Source: Kitasatospora sp. GAS204B (GTDB lineage Bacteria > Actinomycetota > Actinomycetes > Streptomycetales > Streptomycetaceae). From it: 64,000 bases of DNA. The stretch spans positions 218,064-282,063 of the forward strand of contig NZ_JARZAG010000009.1 of NCBI RefSeq assembly GCF_029892155.1, written 5' to 3'. A program made the translations under genes and the position numbers. Shown here in pieces: positions 1 through 7,995 of this stretch; within the stretch, counting starts at the first letter, position 1; each line of letters starts with the position of its first letter. A model generated the notes under the pieces. The model searched no databases and was not told the origin of the DNA. It saw only the letters and a program-made list of their open reading frames with translations.

Positions 1-397
1 GGAACAGCGCGACCGCCCGCCCCGCCTCGGCCTCGGTCACCTGGGGCAGCCGCAGCTCCCAGTGCGAGGCCTCCAGCCGCTCCACGAAGTTCGCGGTGCG
101 CACCTCGACGGCGTCCACGATGTCCAGCCCGGTCGGCAGCGACTCGTCCAGCTGCGCGCGCAGCGCCTCGGGGTCCCGGACCTCGGCCAGGCCGATCTCC
201 AGGTACTCCGCCTCACTGGCCACCCCGGTCGGGGCGGCGTTGGCGTAGGACACCTTGGGGTGCGGGGTGAAGCCGGCCGAGTACGCCATCGGAACGGCGG
301 AACGGCGCAGGGCCCGCTCGAAGGCGCGCTGGAAGTCCCGGTGACTGGTGAAGCGCAGACGGCCCCGCTTGGTGTAGCGCAGACGGATGCGCTGCAC
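1..397 (-). CDS. TIGR03936/DUF2344 radical SAM-associated protein, 5' part (runs off the left edge)
   Basis: The minus-strand frame reads VQRIRLRYTKRGRLRFTSHR and continues through FERALRRSAVPMAYSAGF and HPKVSYANAAPTG, the highly conserved start of the TIGR03936 (DUF2344) family. The family is normally encoded just downstream of the TIGR03960 B12-binding radical SAM protein; its biochemical role is not established. Only about 132 residues are present; the C-terminus lies outside the window. The start is uncertain. GTG at 397 is the most downstream choice but has no Shine-Dalgarno. The frame stays open to a stop at 446-448, and the 14 upstream codons read LARRTPDGPPPAPT, which resembles the N-terminus of homologues as I recall them. 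A CTG at 439 with AAGGA 10 nt upstream could therefore be the true start. A vapBC module now separates this gene from its usual partner. Confidence 0.85.
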   Translation of the reverse strand, partial: MQRIRLRYTKRGRLRFTSHRDFQRAFERALRRSAVPMAYSAGFTPHPKVSYANAAPTGVASEAEYLEIGLAEVRDPEALRAQLDESLPTGLDIVDAVEVRTANFVERLEASHWELRLPQVTEAEAGRAVALF

Positions 398-558
398 CGT
401 CGGCGCGGGAGGCGGACCGTCGGGCGTGCGGCGTGCCAGGGTCGCTCAGTCCTTCGTGAGAAGCCGGGGTCCGATCGGGGCAGGGGTACTGCTGGGGCCA
501 CCGGTCCGGACTCTGTCAATGTGCAAGCCTACCCGGGCCCGGACCGCCACCCGCCGGC

Positions 559-984
559 TCAGTCCAACGACCCCGGCTCGGCCAGCCAGCGGGTCTTCAA
601 CTCGGTGTGCTGGGCGATGGTTTCGAAGTCGCGGTCGTAGTGCAGCACGGTGAGGTCGTGATGGAGCGCGGTGACGGCGACGAGGAGGTCCGCCAGGCTC
701 GGCGCGCGATGATGCCCGGCCGAAGCCATCGCCAGCTGTAGCCGTCCGAGCCGCCGCCAAGCGTCGTCCGGCAACTCCCACCAGGTGTAGAGCTGCCCCA
801 GGCCCACTGCCAGCTGTTCCATCTCGGCCGCGGAACGCGCGGAGTAACGGAGCTCTGCCTCAGTAGGGGCACAGATGCCGATCAGGCCTGAAGCAGCGAT
901 GCCACCCCAGTTGGCCAGAACCTCCGGGCGCCTCATCCGCGCCACCCCCGAGGTGTCGATCAGGAAGGACTCCCGATCTCCCAT
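559..984 (-). CDS. vapC: VapC-type PIN-domain ribonuclease toxin
   Basis: This 141-aa protein has the PIN-domain acidic layout: D10 in FLIDTSG, E42/E44 in APTEAELRYS, D99 in SLADLLVA and D117/D119 in HYDRDF. Such proteins are Mg2+-dependent endoribonucleases that are held inactive by a VapB antitoxin; the RNA target cannot be read from the sequence. The ATG at 984 lies inside the 3' end of vapB (25-nt overlap, different frame), so the pair should be translationally coupled. The module sits between two genes that are usually neighbours, which suggests an insertion. All four acidic positions are intact, so the toxin is probably functional. Confidence 0.85.
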   Translation of the reverse strand: MGDRESFLIDTSGVARMRRPEVLANWGGIAASGLIGICAPTEAELRYSARSAAEMEQLAVGLGQLYTWWELPDDAWRRLGRLQLAMASAGHHRAPSLADLLVAVTALHHDLTVLHYDRDFETIAQHTELKTRWLAEPGSLD

Positions 985-1220
985 TCCGCCCCACCATGCC
1001 CTCTGCCCCAGGCCTCATGCTTGAAGCCGGGCTCCAGCGCCTTGTCGAAGGCACCATCCTCCGCGAGCCGCACCAGGTCTGCCAGCGCCCGCTCTCTGCG
1101 GCGTCGCGCCCCTATTTCGACCAGGGCGGCATTGACGGTGTCCTTCTTCGTCTTAGTTCCGAGGACCTCGGCAGCAATAGCGAGAGCCTCGTCGTCGATG
1201 TCGATCATCGTCTTTGACAT
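960..1220 (-). CDS. vapB: VapB-type ribbon-helix-helix antitoxin
   Basis: This 86-aa protein begins MSKTMIDIDDEALAIAAEVL, followed by GTKTKKDTVNAALVEI. That is the beta-strand/helix/helix pattern of type II VapB antitoxins (VapB_antitoxin/DUF2191-like), which bind their own operator and, through a C-terminal tail, the VapC active site. I chose ATG 1220; a GTG four codons upstream is also in frame. Codon use differs clearly from the neighbours: GCT, ATT, ACT, AAT, GAA, ATA, CGA and AGA are all present, and the upstream DNA is AT-rich. Both point to horizontal acquisition. It overlaps vapC by 25 nt. Confidence 0.82.
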   Translation of the reverse strand: MSKTMIDIDDEALAIAAEVLGTKTKKDTVNAALVEIGARRRRERALADLVRLAEDGAFDKALEPGFKHEAWGRGHGGAEWEIGSPS

Positions 1221-1293
1221 ATTCCACACCACCAGTCATTGATCCATAACCGACAGTAAAAACTATAGCACATTTAAGGTATTCGAACACCAA
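1221..1293 (-). promoter_or_regulatory. AT-rich promoter/operator region of vapBC
   Basis: This 73-bp leader is markedly AT-rich for the genome. On the minus strand it contains TATAGT (forward 1262-1267), a good -10 candidate about 40 nt upstream of the vapB ATG. No convincing -35 is seen at 17 nt. VapBC complexes usually bind such leaders, but no clear operator palindrome is visible here apart from the terminator palindrome next door. Confidence 0.4.
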
Positions 1294-1327
1294 GATGCCC
1301 CGAGTGGATATATCCACTCGGGGCATC
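1294..1327 (-). terminator. Perfect 34-bp palindrome, terminator of the TIGR03960 gene
   Basis: Two 17-bp arms (1294-1310 and 1311-1327) are exact reverse complements with no spacer. As RNA this folds into a long GC-rich stem closed by an AU tetraloop. It starts 17 nt after the TAG stop of the minus-strand gene ending at 1344, and a TTGGTGTTCG stretch follows it. It also lies just upstream of the vapB leader, so a second role as protein-binding site cannot be excluded. Confidence 0.75.
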
Positions 1328-1343
1328 CCCATCTATCGAACGC

Positions 1344-3269
1344 CTACTTCACCACGGTCAGCGGCAGCAACTTCTGTCCCGTAGGTCCGATTTGAATGGA
1401 AGTGTCCATCTGCGGACACACCCCGCAGTCGAAGCACGGCGTCCAGCGGCAGTCGTCCACCTCGACCTCCTCCAGCGCGTCCTGCCAGTCCTCCCAGAGC
1501 CAGTCCTTGTCGAGGCCGCTGTCCAGGTGGTCCCAGGGCAGCACCTCCTCGTAGGTGCGCTCGCGGGTGGTGTACCAGGCGACGTCGACGCCGGTGCCGG
1601 CCAGGCCCTTCTCGGCGCTCTGCATCCAGCGGTCGTAGGAGAAGTGCTCGCGCCAGCCGTCGAAGCGGCCGCCGTCCTCGTAGACCGCGCGGATGACCGC
1701 GCCGATCCGCCGGTCGCCGCGGGAGAGCAGGCCCTCGACGATGCCGGGCTTGCCGTCGTGGTAGCGGAAGCCGATGTTCTTGCCGTACTTGCGGTCGCCG
1801 CGGATGGAGTCGCGCAGCTTGGCCAGGCGGGCGTCCGTCTCCTCGGCGGAGAGCTGCGGGGCCCACTGGAAGGGGGTGTGCGGCTTGGGGACGAAGCCGC
1901 CGATCGAGACGGTGCAGCGGATGTCGTTCTGACCGGTGACCTCGCGACCCTTCTGGATCACGTTCTTGGCCATGGTGCCGATCTGCAGCACGTCGTCGTC
2001 GGTCTCGGTGGGCAGGCCGCACATGAAGTACAGCTTCACCTGGCGCCAGCCGTTGCCGTAGGCGGTGGCGACCGTGTTGATGAGGTCCTCCTCGGACACC
2101 ATCTTGTTGATCACCTTGCGGATGCGCTCCGAGCCGCCCTCGGGGGCGAAGGTCAGGCCCGAGCGGCGGCCGTTGCGGCTCAGCTCGTTGGCGAGGTCGA
2201 TGTTGAAGGCGTCGACCCGGGTGGAGGGCAGCGAGAGGCCGATCTTGTCCTCGGTGTAGCGGTCGGCCAGGCCCTTGGCGATGTCGCCGATCTCGGTGTG
2301 GTCGGCGCTGGAGAGCGAGAGCAGGCCGACCTCTTCGAAGCCGGTGGCCTTCAGTCCGCGCTCCACCATCTCGCCGATGCCGGTGATGCTTCGCTCCCGC
2401 ACGGGGCGCGTGATCATGCCGGCCTGGCAGAAGCGGCAGCCACGGGTGCAGCCGCGGAAGATCTCCACGGACATCCGCTCGTGCACCGTCTCGGCGAGCG
2501 GGACCAGCGGCTGCTTGGGGTAGGGCCACTCGTCCAGGTCCATCACGGTGTGCTTGGAGACCCGCCACGGCACGCCGGGGGCGTTCGGCACCACCCGGGC
2601 GATCCGGCCGTCGGGCAGGTACTCGACGTCGTAGAACCGGGGCACGTAGACCCCACCGGTCTTGGCCAGGCGCAGCAGCAGCTCGTGCCGGCCGCCGGGG
2701 CGGCCCTCGGCCTTCCAGGCCCGGATGATCTCGGTGATGTCGAGCACGGCCTGCTCGCCGTCGCCGACCACCGCGCAGTCGATGAAGTCCGCGATCGGCT
2801 CGGGGTTGAACGCGGCGTGGCCGCCGGCCAGCACGATCGGGTCCTCGTCGGTGCGGTCCCTGGCATCCAGCGGGATGCCGGCCAGGTCGAGCGCGGTCAG
2901 CATGTTGGTGTAGCCGAGCTCGGTGGAGAAGGAGAGCCCGAACACGTCGAAGGCCTTGACCGGCCGGTGCGCGTCCACCGTGAACTGGGGCACCCGGTGC
3001 TCGCGCATCAGCGCCTCCAGGTCCGGCCAGACGCTGTACGTCCGCTCGGCCAGCACGCCCTCGCGCTCGTTGAGTACCTCGTAGAGGATCATGACGCCCT
3101 GGTTGGGCAGCCCGACCTCGTACGCGTCCGGATACATCAGCGCCCACCGCACGTCACAGGAGTCCCACTCCTTGACGGTCGAGTTGAGCTCGCCGCCGAC
3201 GTACTGGATCGGCTTCTGGACGTGCGGGAGGAGGGCCTCCAGGCGTGGGAAGACCGATTCGACTGGCAT
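1344..3269 (-). CDS. TIGR03960 family B12-binding domain/radical SAM protein
   Basis: This 641-aa protein belongs to a family with an N-terminal cobalamin-binding-like domain (here about residues 40-200, with GLPNQGVMILYEVLN and a conserved AGGHAAFNPEP) and a radical SAM core. The core carries the CX3CX2C [4Fe-4S] motif at C274, C278 and C281 (FRGCTRGCRFCQ). A C-terminal cysteine cluster (WTPCFDCGVCPQMD) may bind a second cluster. The substrate is unknown; the family has been linked by neighbourhood to tRNA or ribosome-related chemistry, but that is inference. ATG 3269 has AAAGGG 9 nt upstream and matches the family N-terminus (MPVESVFPRLEALLPHVQ). A 14-codon extension to 3311 lacks support. 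Its usual partner (1-397) is separated from it by vapBC. Confidence 0.93.
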   Translation of the reverse strand: MPVESVFPRLEALLPHVQKPIQYVGGELNSTVKEWDSCDVRWALMYPDAYEVGLPNQGVMILYEVLNEREGVLAERTYSVWPDLEALMREHRVPQFTVDAHRPVKAFDVFGLSFSTELGYTNMLTALDLAGIPLDARDRTDEDPIVLAGGHAAFNPEPIADFIDCAVVGDGEQAVLDITEIIRAWKAEGRPGGRHELLLRLAKTGGVYVPRFYDVEYLPDGRIARVVPNAPGVPWRVSKHTVMDLDEWPYPKQPLVPLAETVHERMSVEIFRGCTRGCRFCQAGMITRPVRERSITGIGEMVERGLKATGFEEVGLLSLSSADHTEIGDIAKGLADRYTEDKIGLSLPSTRVDAFNIDLANELSRNGRRSGLTFAPEGGSERIRKVINKMVSEEDLINTVATAYGNGWRQVKLYFMCGLPTETDDDVLQIGTMAKNVIQKGREVTGQNDIRCTVSIGGFVPKPHTPFQWAPQLSAEETDARLAKLRDSIRGDRKYGKNIGFRYHDGKPGIVEGLLSRGDRRIGAVIRAVYEDGGRFDGWREHFSYDRWMQSAEKGLAGTGVDVAWYTTRERTYEEVLPWDHLDSGLDKDWLWEDWQDALEEVEVDDCRWTPCFDCGVCPQMDTSIQIGPTGQKLLPLTVVK

Positions 3270-3370
3270 ACGGCGAAACCCTTTGTGAGTACGGGTGGGG
3301 GTGACCCTCAAGGGTAGCGCGAGCTGTCCGGTCCCCCGGAACGGCGAGTGGCGGCGGCCGGCCGACGGCG

Positions 3371-3400
3371 TTGACAGTGCGCGATCGACCGTGCGCTACT
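3371..3400 (+). promoter_or_regulatory. Promoter giving a probably leaderless mRNA for the M14 peptidase gene
   Basis: TTGACA (3371-3376) is a perfect -35. An 18-nt spacer leads to GCTACT (3395-3400), a weak -10, and the GTG at 3409 lies 9 nt further on, where transcription should start. No Shine-Dalgarno precedes that GTG, consistent with a leaderless message. Confidence 0.5.
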
Positions 3401-3408
3401 GGGCGGCT

Positions 3409-4542
3409 GTGTATCTGACTCATGAACAACTCCTGTCGCACGCAAGGGAACTGGCCCGCACGAAGGCGTCCTGCACGCTCCGCCGGGTCGGCGAGTCCGC
3501 CCAGGGACGGGGGCTGTACCTGCTCTCGGTCGACCGGTCTGGACCCGATGTGCTGGTGGTGGCCGGCGCGCACGCCAACGAGCCGGTGGGGATGAGCACC
3601 GTCCTCGCGCTGGCCCACCGGGCGCTGGAGGGGCCGAGCGGCGCCCGCTGGAGCTTCCTGCTCTGCCTGGACCCGGACGGCGCCGTGCTCAACGAGGGGT
3701 GGCTGGCGGGGCCGCTCACCATGGCCCGGCACTTCGAGCACTTCTACCGGCCGCCCACGGACGCCCAGCCGGAGTGGCTCGGGGACGCGCCGCTGCCCGA
3801 GACGGCGGCGCTGCTGAGCGTGATCGAGGAGTTGCGCCCGGCGCTGCAGTGTTCGCTGCACGGGGTGGACTTCGGCGGGGCCTTCGTCCAGCTCACCGAG
3901 CCGATCGCGGGGCTGCGGGAGCCGTTCGGTGTCGACCCGGGCGTCCCGCTGGACGTCGGCTCGTTCGACGCCCCGTACTGGCCGATGCCGTACCCGGGCG
4001 TCTACCTGCGCCCCGCGGCCGGTCGCCCCGACGCGTTCGACGCGACACCGGCAGTCACCGAGCGCTCCACCTGGCTGATGCCCAGCGGGCCGACCGCCGT
4101 GGTCGAGGCGCCGATGTGGGCGGTGCCGGCGGTGGCCGACGGCGCGCCGCACCCCGAGCCGCAGAAGGCGCTGCGGGTGCTGGCCGAGCGCCTGCGCACC
4201 GGGTTCCCGGACCTCGCCGGGGTCGGCGGGGCCGACCCGTTCGCCCGTGCGGCGGCGGAGAACGCGGCGGTCGGAGTGGCGCTCGCCGACGAGTGGGAGC
4301 AGAGCACGTGGGCCCGCACCGTCGCCCAAGTGACCGCGCTGGAGCTTGCGGCCGAGCGGCTGCCGCTGCGGGCGGCGGCCGGGCTGGCCCGGCTGGGCTC
4401 GAGCGCAGACCGGGCGGGAGAGGTGGCCGAGCGGTGCCGGTGGATCGAGCGGCGGTTCGCGGCGCGCTGGGTGCCGGTGCACCGGCAGGTCGCGCTACAG
4501 GCCCGGGCGGTCGAGTCGATCGCCCGGGCCGTGCTCGGCTGA
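3409..4542 (+). CDS. M14-type zinc carboxypeptidase family protein
   Basis: This 377-aa protein carries an M14-like zinc site: HxxE at H55 and E58 (VAGAHANEPVG), a third candidate ligand in CSLHGVDFGG near residue 151, and a later TAVVEAPMW segment that may supply the catalytic glutamate. No signal peptide is apparent, so a cytoplasmic role is likely. The family cleaves C-terminal residues or deacylates amino acids (succinylglutamate-desuccinylase-like members); the substrate here is unknown. I chose GTG 3409 because it coincides with the predicted transcription start; in-frame starts at 3391 and 3295 are alternatives. It is divergent from the radical SAM gene and converges with rodA, the two stops lying within 10 bp of each other. 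Confidence 0.8.
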   Translation: MYLTHEQLLSHARELARTKASCTLRRVGESAQGRGLYLLSVDRSGPDVLVVAGAHANEPVGMSTVLALAHRALEGPSGARWSFLLCLDPDGAVLNEGWLAGPLTMARHFEHFYRPPTDAQPEWLGDAPLPETAALLSVIEELRPALQCSLHGVDFGGAFVQLTEPIAGLREPFGVDPGVPLDVGSFDAPYWPMPYPGVYLRPAAGRPDAFDATPAVTERSTWLMPSGPTAVVEAPMWAVPAVADGAPHPEPQKALRVLAERLRTGFPDLAGVGGADPFARAAAENAAVGVALADEWEQSTWARTVAQVTALELAAERLPLRAAAGLARLGSSADRAGEVAERCRWIERRFAARWVPVHRQVALQARAVESIARAVLG

Positions 4543-4554
4543 GACCGCTCAGCC
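4537..4554. terminator. Short bidirectional hairpin spanning both stop codons
   Basis: GGCTGAG (4537-4543) and CTCAGCC (4548-4554) form a perfect 7-bp stem with an ACCG loop. The arms contain the stop codons of the convergent M14 peptidase gene and rodA. Confidence 0.5.
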
Positions 4555-5754
4555 CGCTATCGGTCGCTGGGTCCGGACGGCCTGGAGCAGCCCGATCGCG
4601 ATCCAGCCCGCGAACATCGAGGAACCGCCGTAACTGACGAAGGGCAGCGGGATGCCGGCCACCGGCATGATGCCCAGCGTCATGCCGATGTTCTCGAAGG
4701 ACTGGAAGGCGAACCAGGTGATCACCCCGCCGGCGACCACGGTGCCGAACAGGTCGGTGGCCTGGCGGGCGATCCGGCAGGCCCGCCAGAGGATGATCCC
4801 GACCAGCACGATGATGGCCAGACCGCCGACGAAGCCCAGCTCCTCCCCCGCGACCGTGAAGACGAAGTCGGTCTGCTGCTCGGGGACGAACTGCCCTATG
4901 GTCTGGGTGCCGTGGAAGAGGCCCTTGCCGGTCAGGCCGCCGGAGCCGATCGCGATCCGGGCCTGGGCGGTGTTGTAGCCCACGCCCGCGGGGTCCAGGG
5001 CCGGGTTGGCGAAGGCGGCGAAGCGGTCGATCTGGTACTTGCTGAGCACACCCAGCTTCCAGACCGCCGTCGCCCCGAGCCCGCCGGTCGCCAGCAGGCC
5101 GAAGAGCCACCGGTTGGCCACCCCGGAGGCCAGCAGGATGCCCAGGATGGTCACCGCCATCACCATCACGGAGCCGAGGTCGGGCATCAGCAGCACCACC
5201 GCGATCGGGATGCCGCCCAGCACCAGCGCCTGCAGCACGGTGCGGCTGGTGGGCATCTCGCGCTCGCCGGTGTCCACCCGGGAGGAGAGCACCATGGCCA
5301 TCCCGAGCACGATCGCCAGCTTGGCGAACTCGGCCGGCTGGATCGAGAAGCCGCCGCCGAACTGGATCCAGGAGTGCGCGCCGTTGATGGTCGAGCCCAG
5401 CGGGCTGAGGGTGGCGAGGAGCATCAGCAGCGCCAGCACGTAGAGCACCGGCACCGCGGCCTTGATCCGGTGGTGCCCTATCGCGATCGCGCCCGCGCAG
5501 AGCGCCACGCCGATCACCAGGTTGGTCAGGTGGCGGTACAGGAAGTACTGCGGGTCCCCGTGGGTCAGCGAGTCGCGGCCCCGGGTGGCCGACCAGACCA
5601 GCATCGAACTGCCCAGCGACAGGGCCAGCGCGGCCAGGATTATCACCCAGTCGAGCCGGCGCAGCGGGGCGTCCTTGGCCAGCGCCCTGGCCACCGGGCC
5701 GCGCTGCGGCGAGAACCGCAGCTGGCGGTAGGAACCGTACGAGGAGGAGGTCAT
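4549..5754 (-). CDS. rodA: RodA-type SEDS peptidoglycan glycosyltransferase
   Basis: This 401-aa polytopic membrane protein is of the FtsW/RodA/SpoVE family, which polymerises lipid II into glycan strands together with a class B PBP. Family hallmarks are HSWIQFGGGFSIQPAEFAKL, the acidic loop after VLLMPDLGSVM, and the C-terminal PVAGIPLPFVSYGGSSM. About ten membrane segments are expected. The ATG at 5754 overlaps the mrdA stop (ATGA), so the two partners are translationally coupled, matching their joint work in the elongasome. It is the last gene of the mre operon. It could be an FtsW paralogue, but the mre/mrdA context favours RodA. Confidence 0.95.
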   Translation of the reverse strand: MTSSSYGSYRQLRFSPQRGPVARALAKDAPLRRLDWVIILAALALSLGSSMLVWSATRGRDSLTHGDPQYFLYRHLTNLVIGVALCAGAIAIGHHRIKAAVPVLYVLALLMLLATLSPLGSTINGAHSWIQFGGGFSIQPAEFAKLAIVLGMAMVLSSRVDTGEREMPTSRTVLQALVLGGIPIAVVLLMPDLGSVMVMAVTILGILLASGVANRWLFGLLATGGLGATAVWKLGVLSKYQIDRFAAFANPALDPAGVGYNTAQARIAIGSGGLTGKGLFHGTQTIGQFVPEQQTDFVFTVAGEELGFVGGLAIIVLVGIILWRACRIARQATDLFGTVVAGGVITWFAFQSFENIGMTLGIMPVAGIPLPFVSYGGSSMFAGWIAIGLLQAVRTQRPIAG

Positions 5755-7961
5755 GCCCGGCCCCTTCCGGTGCTCCGCAGCGCGGGCTCCAGCGCGACCA
5801 GGTCGGCGTAGACCGCGGACCGGGTCGGCGCCGACGGGTAGTCGTAGGAGTACGAGGCGGTCTTCAGGATCGCGGTGCCGTCCGGGTTGAACTTGGGCAG
5901 CGCGGTCTGCGGAGTGGGCAGGAGCGCCTTGCTCTGGTCGATGCCGCCCTTGTCGTCCACGCCGTACAGCGCCTGGTAGATCCGGCGCACCGCGTCACCG
6001 GAACCGCCGGAACCGGTACCGGCCTGACTGATCGTCATGACCACCGCGTAGTCCTTGCTGTAGGTGGTCAGCCAGGAGGTGGTCTGCTTGCCGTAGACCT
6101 CGGCGGTACCGGTCTTGGCGTGCAGCTGGATCTTGTCCTGCGGCCAGCCGGCGCCGGTGAACTTCCAGGCCGCGGTGCCCTCGGTCACCACGCCCGCGGT
6201 GGCCTGGTCGATGTACTGCAGGGTCTTCTGGTCGTCCGGCAGCTTGCCGCTGATCTGCGGCGCGATGTCCTGGACCAGCTGGCCGCTGGGGGTGATCACG
6301 GCCTTGGCGACGCTCGGCTTGTAGAGCGTGCCGCCGTTGGCCAGCGCGGAGTAGATGGTGGCCATCTGGATCGGGGTGACCAGCGTGTCACCCTGGCCGA
6401 TCGCGTAGTTGACCGAGTCACCGGCGCGCATCACGTTGCCGTCCACGCAGTTCTCGCGGGCGATCTCGGTGGCGTAGTCGGTGCCGCCGCCGGCCGCCTG
6501 CTTGCACCAGGCGTCCTTGTTGGCGTTGAAGAAGTCGGTCTTCCACTGGCGGTCGGGGACCCGGCCCGGCACCTCGGCCGGCAGGTCGATGCCGGTCTTG
6601 GCGCCGAGGCCGAACTGGTGGGCCGTCTTGTAGAACCAGTCGGCGGGGTTGGCCTTGGGCTTGATGCCGCCGTCCTTCATCCACTGGTCGTAGGACAGGC
6701 CGTAGAAGACGGTGTCGCAGGAGATCTCCAGCGCCTTCTCCAGCGAGATGTCACCGGCCGACTCGCCCTCGAAGTTCTTGAACTCGCGCCCGCCGATGGT
6801 CAGGCTCGACGGGCACGGGTAGTGGCCGTCCAGCGAGTAGCCGGCCTGGACCGCGGCGCTGGTGGAGACCACCTTGAAGGTCGAGCCGGGGGCCGACTGG
6901 CCCTGGATCGCCCGGTTCAGCAGCGGGTAGTTGGAGGCCTGGTTGGTCAGGTTGGCGTAGTCCTTGGCGGAGATGCCGCCGACCCAGAGGTTGGGGTCGT
7001 AGGTGGGGGCGCTGGCCATCGCGACGATCCGGCCGGTGTGCACGTCCATCACTATGGCCGCCCCGGAGTCGGCGACGAAGTTCTGGTTGGTCACCGTGTC
7101 GAAGGTGTTGCGGGCGTCGGTCATGGCCTGGTTCAGGTTGTCCTCGACCACCTTCTGCACCCGGGCGTCGATGCTGGTCACCACGTTGTCGCCGGGCTGG
7201 GCGGGGGTGGTGCCGGCGCTGCCGATCACCCGGCCGAGGTTGTCCACCTCCAGCCGGTCGACGCCGGTGGTGCCGCGCAGCTGGTTGTCGTAGACCGACT
7301 CCAGACCGGCCCGGCCGATCTGGTCGCTGGGCAGGTACTTGTTCTTGCCGCTCTGGTTCGCGGTCTTGGTGACCTCGTCGTCGGTGACCGGCGAGAGGTA
7401 GCCGAGCACCTGGGCCATGTTGGCGCCGCCCGGGCTCGGGTACTGGCGCACCGCGGTGGGCTGGGCGGTGATGCCGGGGAAGTCCTCGCTGCGTTCCATT
7501 ATCTGCATCGCCTGCTGGGTGGTGGCCTGGTCGGTCACCGGGATCGGCTGGTAGGGCGAGCCGTTCCAGCAGGGCTGCGGGGTCTTGGCGTCGCAGAGCC
7601 TGACCTTGTCCTGGACGTCCTTGGCGTTCATCCCGAGCACCTGGGCGAGCCGGGTCAGCACGGCCTTGCCGTGGTCCTTCTGCTCCAGCAGCGAGGTGCG
7701 GCTGACCGAGACCACCAGCTTGGTCTGGTTGCCGGCCAGCACCTGCCCGTTGGCGTCCAGGATCTCGCCGCGGATGGCCGGCGAGACCACCTCGCGGATG
7801 TGGTTGTTGGACGCCTGGGCGGTGTACTGGCTGCCGTTGCGGATCTGCAGGTACCACAGGCGCCCGCCGAGCGTGCCCAGCAGCGACAGCACCAGGATCT
7901 GCAGGACGACCAGACGGATCGTCACCCGACGGGTGCGCCCGGTCTCCGGGATGTTGCTCAC
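5751..7961 (-). CDS. mrdA: Penicillin-binding protein 2 (class B transpeptidase)
   Basis: This 736-aa bitopic membrane protein has an N-terminal anchor near residues 13-37, a PBP dimerisation domain, and a C-terminal DD-transpeptidase. The catalytic motifs are S360-T-F-K363 (SxxK), S414-C-D416 (SxD, as usual in PBP2) and K616-T-G618 (HAKTGTAEV). It cross-links peptidoglycan during elongation, paired with RodA. The GTG at 7961 has GGAG 8 nt upstream. The gene follows mreD by 34 nt and overlaps rodA by 4 nt. At 736 aa it is longer than the E. coli protein (633 aa), with insertions rich in N, Q and T, as expected in actinomycetes. Confidence 0.95.
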   Translation of the reverse strand: MSNIPETGRTRRVTIRLVVLQILVLSLLGTLGGRLWYLQIRNGSQYTAQASNNHIREVVSPAIRGEILDANGQVLAGNQTKLVVSVSRTSLLEQKDHGKAVLTRLAQVLGMNAKDVQDKVRLCDAKTPQPCWNGSPYQPIPVTDQATTQQAMQIMERSEDFPGITAQPTAVRQYPSPGGANMAQVLGYLSPVTDDEVTKTANQSGKNKYLPSDQIGRAGLESVYDNQLRGTTGVDRLEVDNLGRVIGSAGTTPAQPGDNVVTSIDARVQKVVEDNLNQAMTDARNTFDTVTNQNFVADSGAAIVMDVHTGRIVAMASAPTYDPNLWVGGISAKDYANLTNQASNYPLLNRAIQGQSAPGSTFKVVSTSAAVQAGYSLDGHYPCPSSLTIGGREFKNFEGESAGDISLEKALEISCDTVFYGLSYDQWMKDGGIKPKANPADWFYKTAHQFGLGAKTGIDLPAEVPGRVPDRQWKTDFFNANKDAWCKQAAGGGTDYATEIARENCVDGNVMRAGDSVNYAIGQGDTLVTPIQMATIYSALANGGTLYKPSVAKAVITPSGQLVQDIAPQISGKLPDDQKTLQYIDQATAGVVTEGTAAWKFTGAGWPQDKIQLHAKTGTAEVYGKQTTSWLTTYSKDYAVVMTISQAGTGSGGSGDAVRRIYQALYGVDDKGGIDQSKALLPTPQTALPKFNPDGTAILKTASYSYDYPSAPTRSAVYADLVALEPALRSTGRGRA

Positions 7962-7995
7962 CTCAAGGACTCCCCTCCGGCAAGGCTTCAGACAG

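Noticed and set aside
62..640. Plus-strand frame covering the left edge
   Set aside because: It mirrors the TIGR03936 gene, whose conserved minus-strand sequence is unmistakable.
1294..1327. Terminal inverted repeat of an insertion sequence
   Set aside because: There is only one palindrome, no transposase and no target duplication; a terminator explains it.
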